NCBI GenBank assembly: GCA_024734555.1 | Contig: JANPWX010000075.1 | Coordinates: 471,456-535,455, forward strand | Direction: 5' to 3' | Length of the DNA stretch: 64,000 nucleotides | From: Trochalopteron elliotii | Taxonomy: Eukaryota; Chordata; Aves; Passeriformes; Leiothrichidae | In this document: piece by piece, positions 46,364 through 57,337 of the stretch | How positions within the stretch are numbered: the first letter of the stretch is position 1 | How the letters are laid out: the number at the start of each line of letters is the position of its first letter | Made by a program: the position numbers and the translations under genes | Notes under the pieces: model-generated | The model's input: only the letters and a program-made list of their open reading frames with translations | The model's database searches: none | Told to the model about the DNA's origin: nothing

Positions 46364-49300
46364 CTGCAAAACAGCAGGAAAAAGGGGATTTGCACTCCCA
46401 GGCTGCTGTAATCCCCTGGCAGGGAGGGGGCATTCAAAGAGCAGAGAGAGAGGGGATCACTTCCTTTCAGATACAAGTAAAGACATTTTCTTGAAAGCAC
46501 AACTCAGAGAGGGTTTGAAAAGACTTTAAACATTTCCCTTTCAAAGCTGCCGCTATCGCCTGAGAACCCTCACAAAGCCCCGTGAAGTGGCAGAGGGCTT
46601 TTATCTCTGCACGGCCACAGAGGACTGCAGGAACTTGCCCAGAGCCACTGGTGTCCTTGGTGGAGCTGGGATGAGAGCAGGGCGATGCTGGCTGCAGGGC
46701 CATGCACAAATCAAAACCTGCTCCAGCTCCATCCCAGCTGTCACCAACCACCCAGGGACAGCACAACGTGGAAATGGCCACAGGTGACTGTCCCTGCTCA
46801 CACTCCCCACTGTGCTGAGCCCCAGCCTGTGGTTATGCACAAGCTGGGAGTGCCTCTCACTTTCATCAGCTGGGATTTAAAAAAGCTGTGGGAATTCTCC
46901 AGGGGCTCACAGAGCACAGAAGAGATGCTGCTTGCTCCAGAGGATGAGAATGTCAGAAAATCTCTACAACAAAAGTCTCAGCAGAGGAAAGCTGCAGAGA
47001 TTGCATAACCCCAGTGATCAGTGCCTCGGGAAATCCCTCCCTGCTGAGGGGACACTTCCACACTGCTCCACATCCAAGGCCTGCAGGCAGCAATGAAGGC
47101 ACCTGGCCATGATCTCCCCTGCTCCTCAGTCCTCCCTGAAGGTGTTTGAACTGCTGGGGGTCCCAAACCAGGAGAAAACCCTCCCTGGGACACCTCCAGT
47201 CGCTGCAGGTCCCCCTCGGTGGCTCTGAAGGTGATGGGGACACAAAGCACAGGTGAGGAGGTGTTGCCTTGGAAAGGAAACCTGGAGATTCCAGAGTCCA
47301 GGACCACCTTTGGGGCAGGAGCCTGTTTGAAATGAGCCCTCACTGAAGGGCCAAGAGAGCACCCACTGCCAACACACTCAAGCCAAACCCCACCATGGTT
47401 CTCCTCGGAGACCCCTGCAGCCCCAGGAGTGCAGAGGGGAAGGGATGGATCCTGCCCCTCAGCAGCCACCAGGCAGTGTCCCCATCCCATGGGGATGTGC
47501 TGAGGGAGGGACATTCAGCCCCAGAGAGACCCACCCAGCTCCAGCTGATCTGCAAACAGCAGCTCAAGGCTGCCCCAGAGCAGCCAGCACTGGTGAGCAG
47601 CTGAACCCTCCCCTGGTCATCCCCTCTGCCAGGGATGGAGCTGGCCTGTGCCAGGTGGATCTTGTCCCCACACACCAACAAAACACACACAGCCCCGAGC
47701 ACATCATTAGCACAGGGATAAACGAGGTCCTAACACAAACATAGGGTCACAGATCACCCTGGGCCCCAGGGAAGAGAGATTTTGGCTATTAAAGGGAAAA
47801 AAGAATAGAAAAAAACACAAGGAACCCCCCATGGACACATCTAAGCTGACTTGCTGCTGGCAAACATTGTTTGGAGCTCTGCACAATGTATTTCCCAGAC
47901 CTCCAAGGAAGTAATGCAGTAATGCTCCTTTCCCAGCAGAATTCTTTCCCCTCCTCTCTCTTTGCTATTTTCCAAACAATTTTTCTCCTCTAAAAGCTTC
48001 TTCCCCACTGAGCCTGTGTTCCTGCCTCTTTCATCAGCTTTTCCTTTAAAGACCAGGATGCATGCAGAGCAAATGCAGAGGAATCCACAATCAGGCAGAC
48101 ATTTGAGTTTCAGCTCAATCTACATGTTAAAAGCTCCGTTCCCACCCCTCAGGTCCTCACACATCCCCAGGATGCCACAGGGGAGAGGAGGCAGAGCCAG
48201 AGCCTGCCCACACCCCTGCTTTGTCCCTCTGCACCCACCCAGGCACCTCTGACACACCCTTCTGCTCCCATGGGCTCCTGCAAGTGCCTCATCCATGAGG
48301 GTCACCTCCCTGCACCACCCTGAAACCACCAAGGGACTCCCCAGCAGAGCAAACTGCATGTTTGTAGGGTTTTCTGCAAGTTTCTAGATATTCTATCAGC
48401 TCCTGCTAGGTAGGTAGCTCTCCCAAAACCTTAATTATGTAAAAGAAAGTGAACCTTTCCACTAAGAACAAAGCCTGCCTGTAGCTAAACATCACATTCC
48501 TGTGAAGACACCAAAGGAAAACACATGGATTAAGGTGGTGACAAGTGCTATTTGCTCCAAGCACATCACAGAAGAGAAGGGAAGGCTCAAGAAAAAAAAA
48601 AACTAATCCATTTTCTTCCCCTTCCCCAAATGGGCCCTGATATTATTAACTTATAACATGCACATTTTGGGCTTTGCTGGGAGGGGTGGAGGAGCTCCAA
48701 GGGGAGTGGATGGGCTGGAGCAGGAGCTGCAGAATGGACTCCAGCCACTCCAGCTGGTGCTGGTTGTTCCCTCATCCCCTCCTGGGCTTGGCTGGGCACA
48801 CCTTGCCAGGGCTGGGCACACACTGTGGTTATTTATTTCTGCCACTGTGCACAGACAGGATTTCAGCACAGGCTTTTTCCTGCTGCTTCCCCTGAAAGGC
48901 TGTTACAGGAATCAAAACCCACAGTGAGCTGCAAAGCTATTTCCTTTTGGTTGTGCCCCAGATCAAACTAACAGCAGGAATTGGGGCTGTGTGTTGAGCA
49001 AACACCAGGGAGGACCCAGCAGCCATCACCTGCTCCAGGGAGCTGCTGGCCACCTGAGAGGGGCAGCCAGAAGGGAAGGAGGGAGTGGGTGGCAGTTCCT
49101 GAGCCACCAGCCCTGGTAGAGGCAGGAGAGGTGCTGATGAGGCCAGGCAGAGTTCTAGAGCCAGTCCTGAGCTGAACAGAGCTTTGCAGGGATCAGAGCA
49201 GGGATATTGATTGGGTGGCAGAGCCAGGCTTGTGCAGCTGCAGCTGGAAGCCCCTGCCAGCACCATCCTCAGCCCTCACAGGCAATGGTTACATGGGAGT

Positions 49301-50032
49301 GTTACAGGCTGTGTGTGAGCTGGAGGGGCTGCAAAACCTGTCCTCAACTCCCCTGTGAACTCCCTCATGCAGCAGAAACTTCTCTGCTGATTAACCCTGG
49401 AGCTGCCTGGATGGGAGGGTCAGACTGAAACAGAGCCAAGCAATCCTCTGCTCCAGCCTCCAAACCTCTGCACCAACTTTGCTTTTTTTTTTTAACCCCT
49501 CACTCCATTTTATTTAGAAAAAAGCAAGCTCTCACCCAGTGCCCTGGCAGGCTTAACCCAGCTGCCTGCAGCATCCACAGGGAGTCCTGTGCCCTGCCCA
49601 TCCACATCAGCAACTCCCCAGGGAACACAAACACTCCAGGAGGGCAGCACCAAGCACCTGGGATGTGTGTGGATGGTTCCCTGAAGCTGGGTGACAATGT
49701 CCCCAGTGCTGGTCCCTACAGCTCTACCAGCACTGCCACGCCCCCAGTCACCTCCTGGAGAAGACAGAGGCACCACAGCAAGAGCCTCAATGCCCTCCCT
49801 GCTGGGAGGGACCATGGACCTGCTGCCTCACCCAGGGCACAAACCTGCACCCCAGCTGTGTGTGACAAGCCCAGGACAAGGCTCCTACACAGGATCCTCT
49901 GCTCCAGCACTGTCACAGCAGCTCCACCCTTCAGGAGAGATGGCCACACCACCCTTTGTGTCTATGGACACCGCTGAGGAATGGACAGAATCGCCGTCCA
50001 TGATGATGAAAAAGAGAATTTGGTCTTCACAA

Positions 50033-50385
50033 GAGAGCAGAAAGGAACCCCAATGCCTGTTTGAGCTCTCTGAGAGCTCAAACAGGCCTTGGGGTCCTTT
50101 CCTGCTCTCTGAGAGCTCAAACAGGCCTTGGGGTTCTTTCCTGCTCTCTGAGAGCTCAAACAGGCCTTGGGGTTCTTTCCTGCTCTCTGAGAGCTCAAAC
50201 AGGCCTTGGGGTTCTTTCCTGCTCTCTGAGAGCTCGAGCAGGAGTTGGGGTTCCTTTCTGCTCTCAGACAGCAGAAAGGAACCCCAAGGCCTGTTTGAGC
50301 TCTCACCAGAAAGGAACCCCAATGCCTGCTCGAGCTCTCAGAGAGCAGAAAAGAACCCCAATGCCTGCTTGAGCTCTCGGAGAAG
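50033..50385. repeat. 39-bp minisatellite with units in both orientations (quasi-palindrome)
   Basis: One reverse unit (50033-50070) is followed by five forward units whose GAGCTCAAACAGGCCTT core starts at 50074, 50113, 50152, 50191 and 50230. Three reverse units follow (about 50270, 50307 and 50343). Unit core on the plus strand: CAGGCCTTGGGGTTCTTTCC. Because 39 is divisible by 3 and units lack stops, long open frames appear on both strands; these are not genes. Forward and reverse halves could pair into a long hairpin. Confidence 0.93.
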
Positions 50386-51818
50386 CAAAATTCCCCATCA
50401 CCTTCCCCCTCCCAGTGGGGTTTGTCCCTCAGGGGGCAGGAGGGGACGGGTGAGCCGGTGACAGTGGGGACAGCCCCAGCCAGGCTCGCAGGCTGAGGGG
50501 AAAAAATCAGCACAAGGGCTCAGCAACAACAGCCCCCAAAGGCCAGGCTCGCTCGGATATTGGAAACACATGTTCAGTGGAGAGAAGGAAAAAAAGCAGC
50601 TGAAAATGCAGACAATTGCTGTTGGCTGGAGGGTGAGGGAAAGCAGAGCGCGGCTGGAGAGGCTCCGCTGGGGGACAGAGCAATGGGGCTCCACACACTG
50701 CAGGCACCCAACCCTCTGTGAGCATCAGATGGGCTCTTTAAAAACAGCCAGAGAGGTGAGGAAAAGCTGCAGCACAGCTCATGCTGCAAAGTCAGACCTG
50801 CCGAGGCAAGGGCTGCAGATCTGGGCTGAGATTAGTGGGACCCGCATGTTAGGTTGGCCTAAAAATGTCATTTCCCTTTGAAACCTTCTCTGTTTCACTG
50901 TATTCAACCATAAATGTTTCATCAGCCCCTCTGCTCCTGATCAGTTACACAACAGGGGCATTACTGGCCCATGCAGTCATTTTATTCCAGTGAAGGATGC
51001 ATTTTTGGTCTACCCACTGACAGAAGCAAAACAAAGTCTTTTCTATTGGAATAAATCTCCACATGGGGAAGTGGAAAAGGCTGACATGAATGCAGTGCTG
51101 GAGGCTTAGGTTTACTTTTGAAAACAGACCCAAAAACATCCCCAGTGCAGACAGAGCCAGAAGTGGAAGGAATTGACACAAATCAAAAGGAAACTTAGGT
51201 CTCGTTTTGTGTTGTGATACTTCAAGTCACATTTTTCAAGACATTTTAAGTGCCCCAGATTTTCAGGGTGGGCTGTGTGCCTAGGAGGGAAAAAAAAAAA
51301 AAACAGAAAAGGAAAAAAAAATAGAGTGAGATCTGGGCCTTTTGATGTTGTCACTTGAGAAGTGCCAGAGCCAGGAGAACCCTGGGCTGAATAAACAGCA
51401 TCCCACTTGCAGACTAGTCAAACAACCTACAAAATACCCTTATGGGGTGAGGGTGCTCACTGCCTTGGAAGCACAAAACTAGCTTCTCCCCTTACAATGT
51501 CAGGGACAAAGAAAAATAAAAAATTAATGTTCTGCTTGCAGAAGTAGCCTCTCCATCCAATTTGCAACCTGTGTCCACCCTTGGTTGAGCAAGCCAGGTG
51601 ACCACAGCAAAGCCAGCAGCTCCCTGGAGCTCAGAGAGGATTTCATGGCCCTTCAGAAGAGGAAACGCCACATTTCTCTGGGCTACAGCAGCTCTGCTGT
51701 GTTATTGCAAGGCCTCCAGATGATACAGGCCTAGGGATGGCTTCAAGCTGCCCTTGAGCTCTTCAAACCCCAAAAGACACGGGGAGATCCCAGGCAGGAG
51801 TGCCCTGATGGTTGAGCT

Positions 51819-51895
51819 GATGGCACAGGGAGAGGGAAGGGTGAGGGACAGCAGGGTACCTACGAGTGGCCCGTGGCTGAGATGAAATAAATAAA
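51819..51895 (-). repeat. Tandem partial duplication of a SEPTIN9 exon 3' end and donor
   Basis: It repeats 51923-51999: shared GAGAGGGAAG and GGGTACNTACGAGTGGCCCG, then TGGCTGAGATGAAATAAATA. On the minus strand it reads AFIYFISATGHS followed by GTAGGT, mirroring CIYFIPATGHS followed by GTACGT in the true exon. The offset at the splice site is exactly 105 bp (exon-end equivalents 51969 and 51864). No stop separates the two copies. Confidence 0.93.
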
Positions 51896-51968
51896 TGCAA
51901 CCCCTGGGCTGGGGTCTAAGTGCTCTGATGGCACCTGGAGAGGGAAGCAGGGACAGAGGGGTACGTAC

Positions 51969-52106
51969 GAGTGGCCCGTGGCTGGGATGAAATAAATACA
52001 GCAGTGCACCCGCGTGTCGGGGATCTGCTTCTTGCGGTTAATGTTGATCTCCTCCTGCAGGTACTTCTCGTACTGGTCGTTGATGAACTTCATGATGGGC
52101 TGCCAG
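51969..52106 (-). CDS. SEPTIN9: SEPTIN9 coding exon, G-interface segment ending ATGHS
   Basis: The acceptor CTGCAG ends at 52107 and the donor GTACGT starts at 51968. The exon encodes residues 124-170: W125-QPIMKFINDQYEKYL, an amphipathic helix, then INRKKQIPDTRVHCC and IYFIPATGHS. The PDTRVH-C pattern is a septin signature close to the nucleotide and the G-interface. Gln replaces the Arg of human septin 9 just before IPD, and Ile replaces Leu in C-I-YFI. The 3' end of this exon and its donor are repeated 105 bp further into the intron (see 51819-51895), giving a second potential donor in the same phase. Confidence 0.95.
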
Positions 52107-53230
52107 CTGCAGAGAGAGGGGAACACAGGATGGTCTGAGGTGATGCCTTAAGTTTCAGCTTTCATGTATTTCAGGTTCTGTGCTGCCCAGGGGTGCAGTT
52201 CTGAGCTCACGTTCAGTGTCACTCAGCTCTGCACACAGCAGGGACACAAATCCTTTTCCTGCTGCACACCAAGGACAACTTTCAGACCCAAAAGCACAAA
52301 CAATGGTGGACTGAAGGGAGGAACAAGAAGGATGGGACCTCATAACCTGAGGGCGTAATTGGACAATTAAAGCCCAATATGCAAATGGACCAAAACTTAG
52401 AAAAGTGTGAGACCTTGTGACAATTTGTCCATTTTGTGACCATTTTGGGTCCACCTTGGGTGTAGCCCTGGCCAGGCTCTTCTCCTGCCCAAGGTGTACC
52501 CTAAAGGCCTTTCAATAAATACCTACTTCACTCTCTGGCTCTGTCCAGTCTCTGTTCCAGGTCAGTCTTTCCAAGGCATCAGAGGGACCTGGCCCACCCT
52601 GACCCTCCCACTTGGCCTGACTGTGTGAAGCAGCCTGCAGAGCCCAGGATGCTCAACATTTCCTGAATGACAAACCTCAGGTGTTCACTGCTTAGCAACT
52701 CTGTGCACTGCTGCAGGAGGGGATTTACTGGCTGGTTTAGACAAGCAAGTGCCTAAAAAGTGCTCCCTTCTCTCCTCCTGGAGCTGGCTGTGGAGCAGCA
52801 CAGCACTGGGGCCATGCCCTGGCTCCTTGCATGGTGTCACAGCACAGGGGCATGAGCAGAACTAAAGCCCACAAGCCCAGCCCAGATGGTGGAGGGGACA
52901 AGGTCCCTGCCTGGGGGCCATCCCACAGAGCCAGACTCTGTGCCAGGGTTCCTGGGCAGAGTTCAGCCTCCAGAGCCACATGAGCAGGGTCTGGGGACCG
53001 GCCCTGCTGGCACACAGCTGCTCCCAGCCACAAACAAAGGTTGTCTCATGCCTGGAACAGCAGGACGTTTGTGGCTCTCACGGGGAGCATGGCACTGCTC
53101 TGCCACCACAACAACCTCCTTCCTGCTGCCCACGGAGCAGGGGGGGCACAGAGCCAGGCTACAGCCCTGGGCACAGGGTCAGGCTGTGCTGGGGCTCTCC
53201 TCCCTCACCCAGGGCACAGGGGCAGCTCAC
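52107..53230 (-). other. SEPTIN9 intron with family A LTR
   Basis: It contains the LTR 52141-52581, only 35 bp from the acceptor side of the 52106 exon. The rest is GC-rich with no feature. Confidence 0.85.
52141..52581 (+). mobile_element. Solo LTR, family A copy 4, in SEPTIN9 intron
   Basis: It runs TGATGCCTTAAGTTTCAGC to TTTCCAAGGCATCA, flanked by the perfect 4-bp repeat GAGG (52137-52140 and 52582-52585). It is shorter than copies 1-3 by small deletions, and its left end lies 34 bp from the exon acceptor at 52107. Confidence 0.92.
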
Positions 53231-53312
53231 CAGTTCTCGTTGTTGATGTGGTCCCCAAAGCCCGGCGTGTCGATGACCGTCAGCTTCATACGGACCCCCT
53301 TCTCCTCAATCT
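53231..53312 (-). CDS. SEPTIN9: SEPTIN9 coding exon with DTPG switch II motif
   Basis: The acceptor is TTTTAG, directly followed by AG ATT GAG GAG, and the donor is GTGAGC at 53230. The exon encodes residues 97-124 with the G3 motif D111-T-P-G114 followed by [10 protein letters not shown], which contacts the gamma phosphate region and magnesium. The split codon at the 5' junction reads Glu, where mammals have Asp (SITH-E-IEEKG rather than SITH-D-IEEKG). The change is conservative and relies on the acceptor chosen here; the other possible AG, two bases further on, would create a stop codon. Confidence 0.94.
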
Positions 53313-53726
53313 CTAAAAGACAGGAAAGATGCTGGGTGAAGTGGGTGTTGATGGGTGCTCTGGCCAAGCCCACCCTCTCAAAATCAGCTACAGGGCTGGA
53401 GCGTGCTCTCCCAGGGGAGAAATGCACCCTCACAGCTTCTCAGAGGCACAAATCAGCCCTCCAAAGGGATCCAGCCCCATATCCAGCCTGAAATGACACC
53501 CCCATGTCCACCTCACTCGTCCCCTCCAACACAATTAACTGAATGCTGATGAATAAGTAAAAAACAGATGTTTTCTCAGCCCTGCAAGCATCTCTGGATG
53601 GTAAAAGTCCATTCAGAGAGATGAGAGTGGAGGTTTATGGAGGTCAACGACTCTGTGAGTCCCCAGAGACACAAGGCAGAGCAGGACCTAAAGCCAAAGC
53701 AGCAGGTGGGGCCTGCAGAGCCTCAC
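53313..53726 (-). other. SEPTIN9 short intron
   Basis: A 414-bp intron with no recognisable element. Confidence 0.9.
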
Positions 53727-53855
53727 CGTGAGTGATGGATTTGATTTCAATGGTCTTGGGGATCCTCTCCTCAGCAGTTGGCTGTACAGATTTCCGGCTG
53801 ATCTTGGATTTGAAGAGGGTGTTGATTAACGTGGATTTCCCCAAGCCGCTCTGAC
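53727..53855 (-). CDS. SEPTIN9: SEPTIN9 coding exon with P-loop (G1) and switch I region
   Basis: The acceptor TTCCAG precedes 53855 and the donor GTGAGG follows 53727. The exon completes the P-loop begun in the previous exon, giving the Walker A pattern G-QSGL-GKS at residues 54-61, which binds the GTP phosphates. It then reads LINTLFKSKISRKS and an EERIPKTIEIKSITH strand. That region includes the septin switch I segment. The sequence is nearly identical to mammalian septin 9 and differs from septin 3 in the ISRKSVQP part. Nothing is disrupted; the last base is the first base of the following split codon. Confidence 0.95.
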
Positions 53856-56148
53856 CTGGAAGAGAGCAGGATAACCCAGAGTTAGCACTCCCTGTTCTGT
53901 CAGGGGCCAGGGGATGGGGCTGCTGACAGCCTCAGCCTGCCCCAGATCTGCCAGAGGGATGGATGGAGGGAGGGAGGGAGGGAGGGACGAGGACCAGCTG
54001 CTCCCCTGCAGCTCCCCCGAGCCAAGGAGCTCGAGCCCAGCCCAACCAGGAGGATGCTGCAGGTAGCAAAGCCCTTCCCTGGCTCCAAAGCAGCAAACCA
54101 AGAGCTGGTTCTCTGCATCCAGGCAAAATCCCAGCAACCCTGAGGACAGGCAGACAGTGCTGGAGTGTTTGAAGGGCTGTGGTGATGCAGCAGGGCATGG
54201 GGACCAGGGAAGCCCAGGAAAAAGCATCCCAACTGTGCTTTCACTCTCCTGCAGTCTGCTCTGTCCAGTTCCACAGGGAAGGCTTTGGAGCAGCTTGGCA
54301 AGCCTTTATCTGGACAGGACTAACAGCAGCAACAATCCTACAAACCTCAGCCCTGCTGCATCTGCTGCTGCCTCCCTGACAGGCTTGCTGCTGCAATCAG
54401 CCCAGCTGGCTGCACAGACACAGCTCCACGCCAGGGGCTTCTCTGAGTCCCACAAATAACAGCACAAGAAGCACATGAGATTCCACAACTTTAGAAAAAC
54501 AGCTTTTAGAAAAGCATTTTCATGCTTCATATCCCAGAGCTGATGCTGATCTGTGTAAGGACACCAAGCAGTTCCTGACTCTCCAGGAACAGCTGTCCCA
54601 TGAGCTTGGAGAACAATTTTTCCAGAGCAAAGAGAACAAAATTAACTCCTCAAAAACCAGGGAGCAGATGTTCTGGGCCCCCTGCAAACACTGCAGAGAT
54701 CCTGCACACACCATGGGGACCCAATGGCCCCGTTCTGCCAAGACACTTTACAGCCAACAATCATGGCACTGCCACCAGCATGTCCCTTTGTCCCACAGAG
54801 TGTCCCTAAGCAGAGTCAGCAAGGGTTTCACCCACATCCTTCAGGGTCCTGGCTCATCTAGGCTGCCAAAGTCAAGGGTAGGGCCAACCAGCACTGGGCA
54901 TCTCCTCCTGGCATCACGCCACTCCCTGATCCAACTGCAATTTTAGAGCTGAGTTTGCAATTATCACCAATGGCTGCAATCCAGCACAGGAAAACTCTCT
55001 TTGACAGCCACTGTCACTGCTGGGCTGTAAGAAAGACATGCACCAGGCTGGGGGGAAGTGCTCTCAGTCCCCTGCTGCCTTAAAATGCAGGGCCAAGCAC
55101 TAACAGGCCTGGAGCCAAAACAGAGCTCTCACTGCACCACTGCCCACCATTAAATGGAGCACCTGGGGAGAGGGGAAGGCTGTGTGACACACTGGGGACA
55201 GGTGAAACCAGGGTGACACACTGGGGACAGGTGAAATCAGGTGACACACTGCCAGAGCTCCAAGCAGTGGGTCTCTGCATTCATGTCTGTCCAAGCTGCC
55301 TGGAAAGGGACCAGAGGGCCACCAGCAGCCAGGATGTGATGTCCCATGGCACCATAAGCACAGGCTGACCTCATTGAGCCACAGTGGGGTGCAGCTGGGG
55401 ACCCTAAGGCTGTGACACAGGCAGCTGAGCACAGGGCAGACCCCCTTTTAACAGCCCTGTTAAAATCCAGTGAAATCCAGTGGGAAAAAATGCAGCTGAG
55501 CCTGGCCACCTCTGCTCTCCTTCCAGCTGCTTTGCACGGAAAACTGGGTGCAAAAGATGTGCTTTGGGGTTGGGATTTTTAAAAGTTTAGACATCTCTCT
55601 TCATCTCTGCAACTTTATAGAGGACAAGGGACTAAGCTGACCACAGCATGCAGCTCCCTCCCAGCTCTGGTTGGGATTGTGAAACCCTTTTGAATGGGGA
55701 CCTTACTACAGTGGGGTTTTCACAAAGCCCCATGACAGGGAGGTGGTGAGGAATGACCCCTGCATGGCACCTCCCCTGCAGGGCAAGTCACCTCCCTCCT
55801 GCCTGCCCTCACCTCCCAGAGATGGCAACAATTTCAGCTCAAGGACTTGCAGCTTAGGCTGGATGGAGCTCAACCCATCCCTAGGGAGGCACAGCAGGAG
55901 GAGGGCTGGCTGCTGCTCCTTCCCCGAGGTGCTGCTCCTCCTGCATCTTCTGGGAGGGTCAGAGCTCCACTTGTTTATGCTGCCCCGAATTCCCAGCCTG
56001 TAAACAGCCAGCCCAGTGCCTGCCAAGGGCAGAACAATGTTTTCCAGGCACGGGCCTGGAAAAACCACACACAGTGTTGCCAAGGCAGAGCCATTCCTGA
56101 ACATCCCTCCCCGTCTGCACAGCACACTGCTGAGGTGCTGAGGCAGCA

Positions 56149-56221
56149 CAGCCTGCTCCTGGAGGGATGGCAGCCTGCTCCTGGAGGGGTGGCAGCCTGC
56201 TCCTGGAGAGATGACAGCCTC
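56149..56221. repeat. 22-bp tandem triplicate
   Basis: CAGCCTGCTCCTGGAGGGATGG occurs three times head to tail with one to three mismatches, followed by a partial fourth unit. Confidence 0.9.
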
Positions 56222-56689
56222 TTCCAGCAGAGAAATGGGAGTTCAGTGCAGGTAATCTCTCTTTCAGGCTCCCAGGACTGGTGCAGCAATTCCTCTGTTT
56301 GCAGCAAAGAACTGGATTTGTTAAAACACCTCCCCAAGGAGGTTCTGCACTGACCAGCCTTGCTGTGATCACCCAGCCCAGGGAACCTTCCCCACAGAGG
56401 GGGTGAAAGTATCAGGATGGGAAAGGCTGAGCACCCACAGAGCTTGCTGGAAAACTACAGCATACCGAAATCTTTAACAGAATTAGCAAAAACTCTGGAT
56501 CAGACCCTTTCACAATCCCAGGCAGACCTCCAGGACACCCTGCGGGACATCCCACAGGCATCACACCTGTAGCATTACACAGCTCCTCTCAGGAGCATAA
56601 GGGATGGTGAGGCCCCATCCCCATACCACTGGCCATTGCCTGGGATTTACTCTCCTCATCCCCCTGCAGCTCCCCTGGCAGACACATAA

Positions 56690-57325
56690 GAGAAGGCCAA
56701 GGGCACCTGGCCTGCATCAGGAATGGTGCGGCCAGCAGGAGCAGGGAGGTCATTCTTCCCTGTGCTGGGCACTGGTGAGGCCACACCTCGAGTGCTGTGT
56801 CCAGTTCTGGCCCCTCAGTTTAGGAAGGACACGGAGTGCTGTGTCCAGTTCTGGGCCCTCAGTTTAGGAAGGACATTGAGACACTTGGGCGTGACCAGAG
56901 GAGGCCATGAGGCTGGTGAGGGGCTGGGAACACAAACCCTGTGAGGAACAGCTGAGGGAGCTGGGGCTGTTTAGCCTGGAGAAAAGGAGACTCAGAGGTG
57001 ACCTGATCACTCTCTACAACCCCCTGAAAGGTGGCTGTGCTCAGGTGGGGTTGGTCTCTTTCTCCAGGCAGCAACTGACAGGACACAGCCCCAGGCTGCA
57101 CTAAGGGAAATATAGGATGGATATTAGGAAAAAGTTTTTCACTGAAAGCATAATAAAGTACTGGAATGATCTGCCCAGGGAGGTGGTGGAGTCACATCCC
57201 TGGATGTGTTTAAAACAAGACTGGATGTGGCACTGGTGCCATAGTTTAGTTGAGGTGTCAGGGCTGGGTTGGACTCGACGACCTTGAAGGTCTCTTCCAA
57301 CCTGGTCATTCTGTGATTCTGTGAA
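56690..57325 (+). mobile_element. CR1 LINE 3' portion, next to a SEPTIN9 splice donor
   Basis: The 5'-truncated CR1 begins near GGCCAAGGGCACCTGGCC and continues through GGGGCTGTTTAGCCTGGAGA, AAAAGTTTTTCACTGAAAGC and GACGACCTTGAAGGTCTCTT. It ends in ATTCTGTGATTCTGTGA. Its end at 57325 lies 12 bp from the donor at 57337. A 44-bp tandem duplication (GAGTGCTGTGTCCAGTTCTG at 56790 and 56834) lies inside it. Confidence 0.96.
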
Positions 57326-57337
57326 TCTCTGACTCAC

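Larger units (their letters stand above)
46364..51968 (-). other. SEPTIN9 intron with palindromic minisatellite and exon-end duplication
   Basis: This is the largest intron between seen exons. Besides the repeat at 50033-50385 and the duplicate donor at 51819-51895, it shows poly-A tracts at 48591-48602 and 51291-51303. No second gene was recognised. Confidence 0.85.
53856..57337 (-). other. SEPTIN9 intron
   Basis: About 3.5 kb. It has a (GGGA)n run at 53957-53985, a 28/29-bp repeat of GTGACACACTGGGGACA at 55184-55250, a 22-bp triplicate CAGCCTGCTCCTGGAG at 56149-56221, and a CR1 element that fills the 5' end of the intron. Confidence 0.88.

Noticed and set aside
49691..50513. Long open frames on both strands (256 and 183 codons)
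   Set aside because: They come from 39-bp stop-free units of the minisatellite at 50033-50385, inside a SEPTIN9 intron.
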